This document shows, in pieces, positions 8,365-17,951 of a DNA stretch of 52,401 nt. The notes beneath the pieces were generated by a model. It did not search any database. It had not been told where the DNA came from and was given only the letters and a program-made list of their open reading frames with translations. Position 1 is the first letter of the stretch. Every line of letters begins with the position of its first letter. Origin of the DNA: Flavobacteriales bacterium (GTDB lineage: Bacteria > Bacteroidota > Bacteroidia > Flavobacteriales > TMED113); contig PKDT01000056.1 in NCBI GenBank assembly GCA_002863085.1, positions 1-52,401 of the forward strand. The letters are read 5' to 3'. Position numbers and translations under genes: made by a program.

Positions 8365-9243
8365 TTACTTATAAAGATCATCAGTTTTTAAATTTAGATA
8401 TTTTCTAACAAATATCCACGTACTAAAAAACGAAATAAATAGATTAACAAGTGATGTAGTGACAAAAATTAAAACAGAATCATAAACAGTAATTAGATTG
8501 GTTATAAAATCATAATTTTTTGTTAAAAAGTAAATACAAGAGGCTAAAAATGTATTACCAACAAAGCATGCTATAACTGTAATAGTGAGATTAGAAAGGA
8601 TAAACGGTTTTTGGATAAACTTTTTAGTTGCACCAACTAATTGCATTGTTTTGATCCTAAATCTTTCCGAATAAATTGTTAATCTTATATTACTATTAAT
8701 TAACGTGAATGCAACCAAAAGAAAAAAAATTGCAAAGACTGAAAGAATTATACTTAGTTTTTCTAGATATTTTTCTATAATATCGATTATGTCTTTATCA
8801 TATACAACACTTTCAACTTCTGTATACAGACTAAATTCGTCCATTTTGTTTACTATATCAATAGTATTAAAGTAATCAGCAAAAAACTTAACCTCTATGA
8901 TGTTAGACAGAGGGTTATAACCTAATAAGCTCAAAAAATCCTGACCAAGATCACTAATTAAATTGTCTGCTGAATTTTGCTTAGACAAAAAATTAACAGA
9001 TTTAACGGAGTCCATGAGAACCAATGACTTTATCATTTGTTGAATTTGAGTTTCAGGAACCGAATCGCTTAACACCAGATTATAACTTACATTCTCTTTC
9101 AGGCTTCTATTAATGGAATCGTAATTAATATAAATAACTGATAAAATTCCCATTATCAAAACAGAAAATGTTGAGGCAAAAAAAATTGATAATTTATAGT
9201 TGAAAATTCTATTTTTAAAAAATGTTTCTGTTTTTAATTTCAT
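8365..9243 (-). CDS. ftsX: FtsX, cell-division permease-like protein
   Basis: Partner of FtsE that transmits ATP hydrolysis to periplasmic peptidoglycan hydrolases during division. The 292-residue protein has the FtsX layout: an N-terminal helix at about 17-40, a periplasmic domain of about 130 residues, then three C-terminal helices with the conserved segment FRIKTMQLVGATKKFI between helices two and three. It starts the minus block ftsX-DUF3098-uppP-truB and diverges from leuS across a 93-base gap. No ftsE is present in the window. An M23 lipoprotein encoded nearby is a possible downstream partner, but nothing in the sequence proves it. Confidence 0.93.
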   Translation of the reverse strand: MKLKTETFFKNRIFNYKLSIFFASTFSVLIMGILSVIYINYDSINRSLKENVSYNLVLSDSVPETQIQQMIKSLVLMDSVKSVNFLSKQNSADNLISDLGQDFLSLLGYNPLSNIIEVKFFADYFNTIDIVNKMDEFSLYTEVESVVYDKDIIDIIEKYLEKLSIILSVFAIFFLLVAFTLINSNIRLTIYSERFRIKTMQLVGATKKFIQKPFILSNLTITVIACFVGNTFLASCIYFLTKNYDFITNLITVYDSVLIFVTTSLVNLFISFFSTWIFVRKYLNLKTDDLYK

Positions 9244-9336
9244 TATTAAATTTATTTGATTCCAAATATTTTAAAATTGAATGTAATAAATTATTTATTA
9301 ATATTTACATTTAATAAAACTATATGAAATTATAAA

Positions 9337-12108
9337 ATGGATTATAAATTTAAACAAATCGAAGAAAAATGGTCCAAAGCTTGGAGCGACACAGAAATTT
9401 ATAAAGTAGGTGAGGACCCAAACAAAAAAAAATTCTATGTACTAGATATGTTCCCCTACCCTTCTGGGGCTGGACTCCACGTTGGTCATCCCCTGGGCTA
9501 CATTGCCTCAGATATTATTGCACGTTATAAGAGACTTAACGGATATAATGTTCTTCACCCCATGGGCTATGACTCATTTGGATTACCCGCAGAACAATAT
9601 GCCATTGAAAGTGGTCAACATCCGGCCATCACCACTAAAAAAAATATATCAAAGTACAGAAAACAACTTGATAAAATTGGCTTTTGTTTTGACTGGAGTC
9701 GTGAAATCCAAACATCATCCCCCAACTATTATTTGTGGACCCAATGGATTTTTAAACAACTTTTTGAATCATATTATTGTAACATTGAAAACAAAGCATT
9801 GCCAATCACTCAACTAATTGAGAAGTTCAAAAGTGACGGCAATAAGTTTATAAATTCTCCATGCGACAAGAACACACCTAATTTCTGTTCAAAAGACTGG
9901 AATTTATGGAGTGAGGAGAAACAGCAAAAGATTTTATTAAAATATAGACTGGCCTATATCTCGGAAACAGTAGTAAATTGGTGTGAAGATTTAGGTACTG
10001 TTTTGGCAAACGATGAAGTAAAGGATGGTTTTTCAGAAAGGGGAAGCTATCCAGTGACCCAAAAAAAAATGAAACAGTGGTCTTTAAGAATCACTGCATA
10101 TAGCGAGCGTTTGCTAAATGATTTAGAATCTCTAGATTGGTCTGAATCAATCAAGGAAATGCAAAAAAACTGGATTGGAAAATCTGAGGGTTTGAAGTTG
10201 AGTTTTGAAATCTATGGATTTAAAAATCAAAAAATTGAAGTTTTCACAACAAGACCTGACACAATATTTGGAGTTTCCTTCATAGTAATTGCACCTGAAA
10301 GTAAATATACTGAAATTGTAACTACAACAAAACAAAAAAACAAAATTCAAAAATATTGTGCTAGCTCATCTAAAAAAAGTGAAAAGGACAGACAAACTAA
10401 CAATAAAAAATATACCGGAATTTTTTCAGGAAGTTACGCAATCCACCCAATTACAAAAAAAAAATTACCAATATGGATCTCTGATTACGTTCTTGGATCT
10501 TATGGAACTGGCGCTATAATGGCAGTACCATGTGGTGACCAGAGAGATTGGGAATTTGCCAAAAAATTTAAACTTAAAATTCCAAATGTCTTTTCCAACG
10601 TAGATACTAATGAAAAAGCATATACTGAAAAATCTGCAACAATAACTGATTCTGATTTTCTTAATAATCTAGATGTTCCATCAGCAATCAAAAAGGCAAT
10701 CTCGTATTTGAATAACAAGGGCCTTGGTACTGTTCAAACAAATTATAGACTAAGAGATGCTGTTTTTAGTAGACAAAGATTTTGGGGTGAGCCTTTTCCT
10801 GTATATTACAAAAATAACATCCCATATATGGTGGAAGACAAAAAGTGTGTCAAGTTGCCAAAAATAGATAAATATCTTCCAACAAAAGATGGTGAGCCTC
10901 CACTAGCAAGAGCAAATAAAAGTGATTGGAATATTTTCAAGGGTGACAGAATGGAATACAATACAATGCCGGGATGGGCGGGTTCGTCATGGTACTTTTT
11001 AAGATTTATGGACCCACTAAATAAATCTAGTTTTGTGGATATTAAAAAATCCGACTATTGGAACCAAGTGGATTTATATGTTGGAGGGGCTGAACATGCG
11101 GTTGGACACTTGCTTTACTCTAGGTTTTGGACTAAGTTTCTAAATGACCGAGGTTTTATAAATTTTAACGAACCTTTTAAAAAACTTTTAAATCAGGGGA
11201 TGATTCTTGGTAGATCAAACTTCGTTTACAGAAAAAAGGGTACTAACACATTTATAACCTACGAGAAAATAAGTAAGTTCAATGTTAGTAAAGTTCATGT
11301 AGATATAGAACTTGTAAAAAATGATATTCTTGATTTAAATAAATTTAAAAATTGGCGATCTGAATATCGAAATTCTAAATTTTTACTTAACGAAAACGGA
11401 AAATATCGATGTGGATTTGAAATTGAAAAAATGTCAAAATCTAAATACAATACTCAAAATCCTGATTCATTAATAGAAAAGTACGGTGCAGACACTCTTA
11501 GGATGTACGAAATGTTTTTGGGACCGATTGAACAATTTAAGCCCTGGAATACTAACGGAATTAACGGTGTACATAATTTTCTCAAAAAGTTCTGGAAATT
11601 ATTACACCATGATCATAAATTTAGTGTAAACAGAGAAAAGCTAACAACAGAGGAAGAAATAATAATAAATGATTGCATTAAAAATGTAACTAAAGATATA
11701 GATAAGCTCATGTTTAATACGTGTGTAAGTCACCTAATGACGGCCTTGAACAATTTAATAAAATTAAAATGTAATAAATATAAGGTAGTTAAGGATTTCA
11801 CTAGATTACTTTTTCCCTTTGCTCCATTTATATCATCAGAGGTATGGGAAATGCTTGGCGAAAAAGAGCTTATAAATGATTCAGGTTGGCCAAAATATAA
11901 AATGAATTTAGGGGAACTAAGACCTATTAATCTACCAATTTCATTTAACGGAAAATATCGTTATAATATTGATATCGATCAATCACTTTCAATTGAAAAA
12001 ATAAAAGAAATTGTTAGTTCCAACCCAAAGACAATACACTACCTTGGTTCAAAAAAAATTAAGAAAATTATAATTGTTCCAAAAAAAATTGTCAACATAG
12101 TGTTTTAA
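9337..12108 (+). CDS. leuS: Leucyl-tRNA synthetase
   Basis: Charges tRNA-Leu. The 923-residue class I synthetase has the HIGH-box variant HVGH (48-51) in a FPYPSGAGLHVGHPLGY context and KMSKS at 698-702. The CP1 editing domain is present, with TTRPDT and YGTGAIMAVP-GDQRD, followed by the YVGGAEHAVGHLLYSRFW block. Between that block and KMSKS lies a long insertion rich in lysine and asparagine, a feature I recall from Bacteroidetes LeuS. It diverges from ftsX and ends just before a terminator-like inverted repeat. Confidence 0.98.
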   Translation: MDYKFKQIEEKWSKAWSDTEIYKVGEDPNKKKFYVLDMFPYPSGAGLHVGHPLGYIASDIIARYKRLNGYNVLHPMGYDSFGLPAEQYAIESGQHPAITTKKNISKYRKQLDKIGFCFDWSREIQTSSPNYYLWTQWIFKQLFESYYCNIENKALPITQLIEKFKSDGNKFINSPCDKNTPNFCSKDWNLWSEEKQQKILLKYRLAYISETVVNWCEDLGTVLANDEVKDGFSERGSYPVTQKKMKQWSLRITAYSERLLNDLESLDWSESIKEMQKNWIGKSEGLKLSFEIYGFKNQKIEVFTTRPDTIFGVSFIVIAPESKYTEIVTTTKQKNKIQKYCASSSKKSEKDRQTNNKKYTGIFSGSYAIHPITKKKLPIWISDYVLGSYGTGAIMAVPCGDQRDWEFAKKFKLKIPNVFSNVDTNEKAYTEKSATITDSDFLNNLDVPSAIKKAISYLNNKGLGTVQTNYRLRDAVFSRQRFWGEPFPVYYKNNIPYMVEDKKCVKLPKIDKYLPTKDGEPPLARANKSDWNIFKGDRMEYNTMPGWAGSSWYFLRFMDPLNKSSFVDIKKSDYWNQVDLYVGGAEHAVGHLLYSRFWTKFLNDRGFINFNEPFKKLLNQGMILGRSNFVYRKKGTNTFITYEKISKFNVSKVHVDIELVKNDILDLNKFKNWRSEYRNSKFLLNENGKYRCGFEIEKMSKSKYNTQNPDSLIEKYGADTLRMYEMFLGPIEQFKPWNTNGINGVHNFLKKFWKLLHHDHKFSVNREKLTTEEEIIINDCIKNVTKDIDKLMFNTCVSHLMTALNNLIKLKCNKYKVVKDFTRLLFPFAPFISSEVWEMLGEKELINDSGWPKYKMNLGELRPINLPISFNGKYRYNIDIDQSLSIEKIKEIVSSNPKTIHYLGSKKIKKIIIVPKKIVNIVF

Positions 12109-12120
12109 AATATTAATTTT

Positions 12121-12154
12121 CATAAAAAAAGACACTTTTTATGTGTTTTTTATG
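12121..12154 (+). terminator. Terminator-like inverted repeat after leuS
   Basis: CATAAAAAA at 12121-12129 pairs with TTTTTTATG at 12146-12154. A shorter ACAC/GTG pairing inside narrows the loop. It starts 13 bases after the leuS stop. The stem is nearly all A-T, so strength is doubtful, but the T-rich 3' arm and the position fit an intrinsic terminator. Confidence 0.45.
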
Positions 12155-12199
12155 AAAAAGAACAAAAATTCAATAAAAAAACAAAAAAAACATTAATAA

Positions 12200-12982
12200 A
12201 TGTCTAGAAAAATTGTTTTATTTTTTTTAATAACATTAAATATTTTTAATTCGAAATGTCAAAAAAAAACTCATTTTGATAAAAAAAATATAGAATTTGA
12301 TAAAAAAAATGACCTTTTTGCAGGAAAATTGCCATTTTTGCCCGGAGAAAAACTTGAATATAAAATTTCATATGGAGTTAAGAAGAATAAATCGGGGATA
12401 TTATTGGCAGCCTTCGCAGAAACATGTATAAAGGACACTCTATTTTACAATCTACCATCCTTTGCAATTACTGCAAGTGGTAAAACAACAAGAATATTTA
12501 GTTTATTTATGAGAGTCCAGCACGAATACAAATCTGTGGTAGATAAAAAAAAGTTTAAAACACTATTTTTTTCTTTTAAGGTTCAGGAGGGTAAATTCAA
12601 TAAAATAAAAAAAAGAAATTACAATAAAAATTCAAATATTGAGTACAATGACATTTTAAGTGCTATATATAAACTTCGAAAAATAGATAATTCCCTTCTC
12701 AACAAAGGAGATACAATACATTACTCTTACGGCAAGTCAAAGACTAAATCAACCTTAACTGTTCTTGGTCGAGAAACTATCAAAACAAAATTTGGGAAGA
12801 TAAATACATTAAAGCTTAGCCCAACTTTTCCAAAAAACAGGAGGTTTAAGGGGGGTGATGATGCAACAATCTGGATAAGTGACGATGTTTCAAATACCCC
12901 TGTCAAAATGGAAATTCCTTTAAAAGTGGGGGTTATTTATGTAAATCTGAACAAATATGAAAACACTGGATTTATTTTTTAG
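12200..12982 (+). CDS. DUF3108 family exported protein
   Basis: A 260-residue protein with an N-terminal hydrophobic helix and a probable lipoprotein or signal-peptide cleavage near the SKCQ at 18-21. The body begins LPFLPGEKLEYKISYG and contains GREXI-like and FKGGDDATIWISDD segments typical of DUF3108, a beta-rich domain of unknown role that usually precedes tryptophan 2,3-dioxygenase and an M23 peptidase in flavobacteria, as it does here. Residues 22-37 hold a small internal duplication, FDKKNxxFDKKN. Function is not known; a periplasmic or outer-membrane location is inferred. Confidence 0.8.
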   Translation: MSRKIVLFFLITLNIFNSKCQKKTHFDKKNIEFDKKNDLFAGKLPFLPGEKLEYKISYGVKKNKSGILLAAFAETCIKDTLFYNLPSFAITASGKTTRIFSLFMRVQHEYKSVVDKKKFKTLFFSFKVQEGKFNKIKKRNYNKNSNIEYNDILSAIYKLRKIDNSLLNKGDTIHYSYGKSKTKSTLTVLGRETIKTKFGKINTLKLSPTFPKNRRFKGGDDATIWISDDVSNTPVKMEIPLKVGVIYVNLNKYENTGFIF

Positions 12983-13021
12983 GTAAAATCTATAATTTAT
13001 GTTAACTTGAAATAAGATGTT

Positions 13022-13987
13022 ATGGATAAAAAAATCATTGACAAAATAAACCTCCTTGCTCAAAAATACTCTGCAACTGGACAAAACCTTGATTCATATT
13101 TAGACGGGCTTTTGCTATCAGACTTTTTAGGTTATTGGGATTATATCAATTTGGACACACTGCTTACACTGCAAAAACCTAAAACCGATTTTCCGGATGA
13201 AAAGATTTTTATTATATATCATCAAATAACTGAGCTCTACTTTAAGCTATGTATTAATGAAATTGAACAAATTAATGAAAATGGAAGAATTATTAAAGAT
13301 GATGGCCAGGACTTAGGCTGGAATAAGAAACTTTCATTAGAATTGTTTATAGAAAAAATGAAACGCCTAAATCGTTACATGAAAAACTTAATTGAATCTT
13401 TTGATGTTATGATTGATGGAATGGATAAACGTGAATTTCTTAAATTTAGAATGGCTTTGCTTCCAAGCAGTGGCTTTCAAAGCGTACAGTTTAGAAAAAT
13501 AGAAATAAGATCAACCGAAATTAAAAATATTTCTTCTGGCAAAAATAATGGGGACATTCTATCTTGTTATGACAATCTTTACTGGAAAAAAGGGGCTATT
13601 GAATTGTCTACGGGTAAAAAAACATACACATTGAGACAATTTGAAAGAAAATATGATTTAGAATTAAGAGAACTTTCGAGGAGTATGGTAACAAAAAACA
13701 TCTCATACAAATATAACCAACTCTCAGAGACTGATAAAGAAAATAAGCATCTGATTAAATTAATGAAAGAGTTCGATTATAATTTTAATATTAATTGGAA
13801 ATTAGCACACTACAAGTCGGCTGTTAAAAATTTAAAAGGTAAAAAAAGTTTTATTGAAGCGACTGGCGGAACAAACTGGGAATCGTATCTTCCCCCTAAA
13901 TTTCAAAAAACAATTTTTTTTCCGCAGCTATTTAGTGATGAGGAAATTAAAAATTGGGGGAAAAGCTGGGTAGAATCAATAAAATGA
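13022..13987 (+). CDS. kynA: Tryptophan 2,3-dioxygenase
   Basis: Heme enzyme that opens the indole ring of L-tryptophan to N-formylkynurenine. The 321-residue protein shows FIIYHQITELYFKL (substrate-pocket histidine in YHQ), PSSGFQSVQFRKIE, and the C-terminal heme-side region KLAHYKSA followed by EATGGTNWESYLPP, all characteristic of the Bacteroidetes branch. The M23 gene starts in an ATGA overlap with its stop. A cyclase-family gene resembling kynurenine formamidase lies 3.2 kb away, which could supply the next step. No kynureninase or kynurenine monooxygenase is seen in the window. Confidence 0.95.
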   Translation: MDKKIIDKINLLAQKYSATGQNLDSYLDGLLLSDFLGYWDYINLDTLLTLQKPKTDFPDEKIFIIYHQITELYFKLCINEIEQINENGRIIKDDGQDLGWNKKLSLELFIEKMKRLNRYMKNLIESFDVMIDGMDKREFLKFRMALLPSSGFQSVQFRKIEIRSTEIKNISSGKNNGDILSCYDNLYWKKGAIELSTGKKTYTLRQFERKYDLELRELSRSMVTKNISYKYNQLSETDKENKHLIKLMKEFDYNFNINWKLAHYKSAVKNLKGKKSFIEATGGTNWESYLPPKFQKTIFFPQLFSDEEIKNWGKSWVESIK

Positions 13988-15276
13988 TTTATAAAAAAAT
14001 TTTCATCTGCATAGTTACTTTATTTATATGTGCTTGCAATCAGCACAGCAGTGGTAACGTTACAAAAAATGACATAAGAAAATTTGCATACAATATAGAC
14101 ATCACCAACTCTACCATTCATAAGGGAAATGTCAAAAAGGGGGAAAATGTTGGGGGAATACTAAATAAACACGGTGTTAGTTTTTTAGAAATTGACAAAA
14201 TAGCTAAGTTGTCACGAAAAGTTTTTGATTTGCGTGATGTTAAAGCTGGCGGAGAATACTCTGTTATTTTTACAGATTCCACCCTAAATAAACCAACTCA
14301 CTTCATATATGAAATAAATAAAGTTGATTTTCTAGTTGCTCAACTATCCGACACTATTAAAGTATTTGTTGATAAGAAAGATTTAGTTATCAAGGAGAAA
14401 ACCGGGTCAGGAATTATAAATTCCTCATTGTGGTTTGCAATGGAAGAAAGTAATTTGTCGGCTAAATTAGTAAATGTTCTTGCGGATGAAATTTACCCTT
14501 GGACCATTGATTTTTTTAGACTGAAACCTGGAGATAGGTTTAAAGTCATTTATGATGCCAAATATGTTGATGACGAATTTATTGGAATTGGGAAAGTTCA
14601 TGCAACTATTTTTCACACAAACAATAAAGAATACTATGCCTTTTCATTTAATGAATTGGGCGATTTTAGTGATTACTTTGATGAAAAGGGAAATAACCTA
14701 AGAAAGTTTTTTCTAAAAGCGCCTGTTTCTTTTACTAGAATATCATCCAGATATACAAAAAAAAGAAAACACCCTGTGACGGGGAGATGGAAGGGGCATT
14801 TTGGAACTGACTTTGCTGCTCCAATTGGAACTCCTATTTATAGTACAGCTGATGGAACTGTTGTTGAGGCGTCGTACACCAGATACAACGGATACTATGT
14901 CAAAATTAAGCACAATTCAACTTACACAACTCAATATCTGCATATGGATAAGAGCAGTAAGCGATTGTGGAACAAAAGCAAGATTAAAAAAGGTAAAAAA
15001 GTTAGTCAAGGGGTTGACATAATTGGATATGTTGGACAATCAGGCCAGGCAACGGGACCTCATGTTTGTTATAGGTTTTGGAAAAACGGCAAACAAGTTG
15101 ACCCATTTAAGACAAAACTACCCTCATCAAAGCCCGTAAGAAAGTCGAAGAGAGAAGAATTTGAAGCAGTCAAAAATAATTGGCTAAATAAGCTAAACAC
15201 AATAAGCTATCCTAATGAGGAAATAAATTTTGACTCTATAGTTTCAACATCACTAAATATCAAATTTCATGATTGA
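13984..15276 (+). CDS. M23-family lipoprotein (LytM-like endopeptidase fold)
   Basis: A 430-residue protein that begins with a lipoprotein signal ending in ICAC, so it is probably anchored in the outer membrane. After an N-terminal region that resembles an OapA/LysM-like module, the M23 domain shows HFGTDF with H272 and D276 as metal ligands, YLHM, and GPHVCYRFW at 359-367. The last motif is HxH in standard M23 enzymes; here the second histidine is C362. I recall the same HVCYRFW in other flavobacterial members, so the change is a family trait, but whether the protein cleaves peptidoglycan or acts as an activator is open. The start forms ATGA with the dioxygenase gene; the end overlaps convergent ispG by 10 bases. 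Confidence 0.88.
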   Translation: MIYKKIFICIVTLFICACNQHSSGNVTKNDIRKFAYNIDITNSTIHKGNVKKGENVGGILNKHGVSFLEIDKIAKLSRKVFDLRDVKAGGEYSVIFTDSTLNKPTHFIYEINKVDFLVAQLSDTIKVFVDKKDLVIKEKTGSGIINSSLWFAMEESNLSAKLVNVLADEIYPWTIDFFRLKPGDRFKVIYDAKYVDDEFIGIGKVHATIFHTNNKEYYAFSFNELGDFSDYFDEKGNNLRKFFLKAPVSFTRISSRYTKKRKHPVTGRWKGHFGTDFAAPIGTPIYSTADGTVVEASYTRYNGYYVKIKHNSTYTTQYLHMDKSSKRLWNKSKIKKGKKVSQGVDIIGYVGQSGQATGPHVCYRFWKNGKQVDPFKTKLPSSKPVRKSKREEFEAVKNNWLNKLNTISYPNEEINFDSIVSTSLNIKFHD

Positions 15277-17192
15277 TCTATCCAGTCTCCATTTTCTCTA
15301 ATTAAATCGATAAGCTCTTCAATGGCGTTTAATGTAGGTATATTTTTTTTTACCACTTCTTGTTTTTTGTATAAGCTAATCTTACCAGGGCCGACTCCCA
15401 CATAACCATAGTCCGCATCTGCCATTTCGCCAGGTCCATTAACAATACAGCCCATAACTCCTATTTTTAATCCTTTTAAATGGCCAGTAGCTGCGCGGAC
15501 TCTTGATGTCGTTTCTTCTAGATCAAATAATGTTCTTCCACATGAAGGACAAGAGATATACTCTGTTTTAGAAATCCTTGTTCTGGTTGCTTGTAATATA
15601 TCAAATGATAATTTATTTAGAAAGCTGTGTTTATGTTCATTGTTGACAATAAATATTCCGTCACCAAAACCATCAAGCAATAAGCTTCCAAAATCTATTG
15701 AAGACTCAATCTGCAAACTTGACTTAGAAAGGCCTACATAATTTTTACATAAAATAATTGGGCTATCAATCTTATTTTGTAATAAAAACTCAATTGTTCT
15801 TCGAAAATATGAAACACAATTAATTTCGCTACTTGTAATTATTAAAACACATTTATTGTCTAATTTTAATTTTTCGACCAGTTTTAGATCAAGTTCTTTG
15901 TCTCTGATTTCTAAAAATTTGAGTGCATCAGTTTTATTTGAAGACTTCAAGTATTGACTTTTGCAAAAGAGCGGAAACCCTGATTTTTTTTCTTCCCATT
16001 TTTTAAAATTATATATTAGGCCTAAGGTTCCTGGTACCTCAAACTCAATATCATTATCTCCCAAATAAATATAATCACACGCAGAATCACTGATTGTCCA
16101 TTTATCAAGTAAATTGGAATACCTGTAACCTACTGACTCAAAAGAATCAGTTGTAATTTCCTTAGAGTTTGACATATTAGAAATAACAACTGGCACTGAG
16201 TCTCCACCAATATTTGAAATATTTTTTGAAATATTTTTGGTATACTCGAATGGGGTTGTCCAATTTACACAATTAAATTTGTGGAAGGTGTCGTTTTTTT
16301 TATTCTCAATATAATTAGAAATTTTTTTTGCCACAGGCATTTCTTTTTCAGGCGACTCAGTCAATGAAACTCTGATTGTATCTCCGATACCATCCATAAG
16401 TAGTGAGCCTATCCCAACAGCAGACTTTATTCGGCCGTCGTCTCCCTCACCTGCTTCGGTAACCCCAAGATGAAGGGGATAAAACATATTTTCTTTTCTC
16501 ATCCTATTTACCAACAATCTATATGCCTGGGTCATAATAATAGTGTTGCTAGCTTTCATCGAAAGAATAATTTTTTTGTAATTGAATTTTTCACAAATTC
16601 TAACAAACTCCAATGCTGACTCAACCATACCAATTGGTGTGTCGCCAAAATAGGATAAAATTCGATCTGAAAGAGAACCATGATTGGTGCCAATTCTCAT
16701 TGCAGTGTTGTGAATCTTACAAGATTCAATCAAGGGCACTAGCTTTTCCTCAATTCTTTTAAGTTCTTCCCTGTATTGAGTTTTAGAAAATGTCAGTGTC
16801 TGAAACTTTTTTTTATCAATGTAGTTGCCAGGATTGATTCTTACTTTATCAACATATTTTGAGGCCTCAATTGCAGCATTTGGCGTAAAATGTATATCGG
16901 CAATCAAAGGTGTGTTATAGCCCTTTTTGATGAGAGCGCTTTTTATATCATATAAGTTTTTAGCATCATTTATACTTGGGGCTGTTAGCCTAACTAGCTC
17001 AGCTCCTGAGTCTATTAAAGCAATTGATTGTGCTACTGATGCTTTTGTATCTTTCGTGTTAGTTGTTGTCATGGACTGGATACGAATAGGATTGTTTCCG
17101 CCAATTCCAACATTTCCAACCATGACTTCAGTTGTTTTAATTCTTGAATAATTAAAAATATCGTTACAATATTTATTCGCTGGCCATTTCAA
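15267..17192 (-). CDS. ispG: IspG, HMB-PP synthase, long Bacteroidetes/plant-type form
   Basis: Reduces methylerythritol cyclodiphosphate to hydroxymethylbutenyl diphosphate, the penultimate step of the MEP pathway. The N-terminal TIM barrel has GGNNPIRIQSMTTT and RINPGN; the C-terminal 4Fe-4S domain has CPSCGRTLFDLEE and GCIVNGPGEMADADYGYVG. The 641-residue length reflects the large insertion domain found in plant and Bacteroidetes enzymes, compared with about 370 residues in E. coli. The start appears to be TTG at 17190-17192, forming a TTGA overlap with the upstream cyclase stop; the first in-frame ATG would delete conserved residues. Confidence 0.95.
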   Translation of the reverse strand: MKWPANKYCNDIFNYSRIKTTEVMVGNVGIGGNNPIRIQSMTTTNTKDTKASVAQSIALIDSGAELVRLTAPSINDAKNLYDIKSALIKKGYNTPLIADIHFTPNAAIEASKYVDKVRINPGNYIDKKKFQTLTFSKTQYREELKRIEEKLVPLIESCKIHNTAMRIGTNHGSLSDRILSYFGDTPIGMVESALEFVRICEKFNYKKIILSMKASNTIIMTQAYRLLVNRMRKENMFYPLHLGVTEAGEGDDGRIKSAVGIGSLLMDGIGDTIRVSLTESPEKEMPVAKKISNYIENKKNDTFHKFNCVNWTTPFEYTKNISKNISNIGGDSVPVVISNMSNSKEITTDSFESVGYRYSNLLDKWTISDSACDYIYLGDNDIEFEVPGTLGLIYNFKKWEEKKSGFPLFCKSQYLKSSNKTDALKFLEIRDKELDLKLVEKLKLDNKCVLIITSSEINCVSYFRRTIEFLLQNKIDSPIILCKNYVGLSKSSLQIESSIDFGSLLLDGFGDGIFIVNNEHKHSFLNKLSFDILQATRTRISKTEYISCPSCGRTLFDLEETTSRVRAATGHLKGLKIGVMGCIVNGPGEMADADYGYVGVGPGKISLYKKQEVVKKNIPTLNAIEELIDLIRENGDWIDQS

Positions 17193-17944
17193 TTTTTCTT
17201 ATTTTTTAATTTAAACAATACTGGCCTACTTGGGGATGCATCATTTTCAAAAGGAACAAACTGAAGGTTAAGAAAATAATAACCATCTAAAACCGCACTC
17301 TCAACATGAATCATCTCTGTAATTGTACAGTTTTTCCTAGTATTTAATGAGTTACCCCAAAATACTTTATGACAAGCCAAAGCTCCATTGTCTTTTTCTT
17401 TATCAACTGAGGGCAAATCAACTAAGAGATGATTGATCCCAATTTCAACAACATATTGCATGGCCTGTGTGGAAAAAAATGGTGGGTTTGTGTGAGAGTA
17501 ATTTTTATTTTTTTTATTGTCCCCGTTAGGAAGGGTTCTTATTAAAAGAGTATCAAATTGTTCATGTGCCTTGATTCTTGACTCTATTGCATCTCTTGTT
17601 ATAACCTTATCTCCATTATACGACTCCGGCTTAATGCTTATAAGTTTGGCAACAAAAAAATAATCTTTTAAACTCTGATTAATCGATTGCTTTTCTTTGG
17701 AAATATGACCCACACATTCAGTATGGGTTCCATGTGCATGGGGGTTAAAAAAAATATTGTTAAAATTCACCGGAGCCCCAAGCGAAGTATCACCAACCCA
17801 ATCGCCATTTTTTACAGCAGAGATTTGAATATTTGGGGCGTACCACGCAGTTACACTTTTTGAGTGCATAGGAATTGAAATGTCAATCGCACGACTTAAA
17901 TCAGCCTCATATTTTTTTTTGTTGTGACTTATTGATACTATCAT
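17189..17944 (-). CDS. Cyclase-family metal-dependent hydrolase, kynurenine formamidase-like
   Basis: A 251-residue member of the cyclase/KynB superfamily, recognised by DISIPM at the N-terminus and the metal-binding HAHGTHTECVGH segment near residues 73-84. These enzymes hydrolyse amides such as N-formylkynurenine with one or two metal ions. A formamidase role is suggested by tryptophan 2,3-dioxygenase 3.2 kb away on the other strand, but the cyclase family is broad and Bacteroidetes often carry this gene next to ispG without a proven substrate. It overlaps ispG by 4 bases and lies 7 bases after hemW. Confidence 0.8.
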   Translation of the reverse strand: MIVSISHNKKKYEADLSRAIDISIPMHSKSVTAWYAPNIQISAVKNGDWVGDTSLGAPVNFNNIFFNPHAHGTHTECVGHISKEKQSINQSLKDYFFVAKLISIKPESYNGDKVITRDAIESRIKAHEQFDTLLIRTLPNGDNKKNKNYSHTNPPFFSTQAMQYVVEIGINHLLVDLPSVDKEKDNGALACHKVFWGNSLNTRKNCTITEMIHVESAVLDGYYFLNLQFVPFENDASPSRPVLFKLKNKKN

Positions 17945-17951
17945 AATAAAA

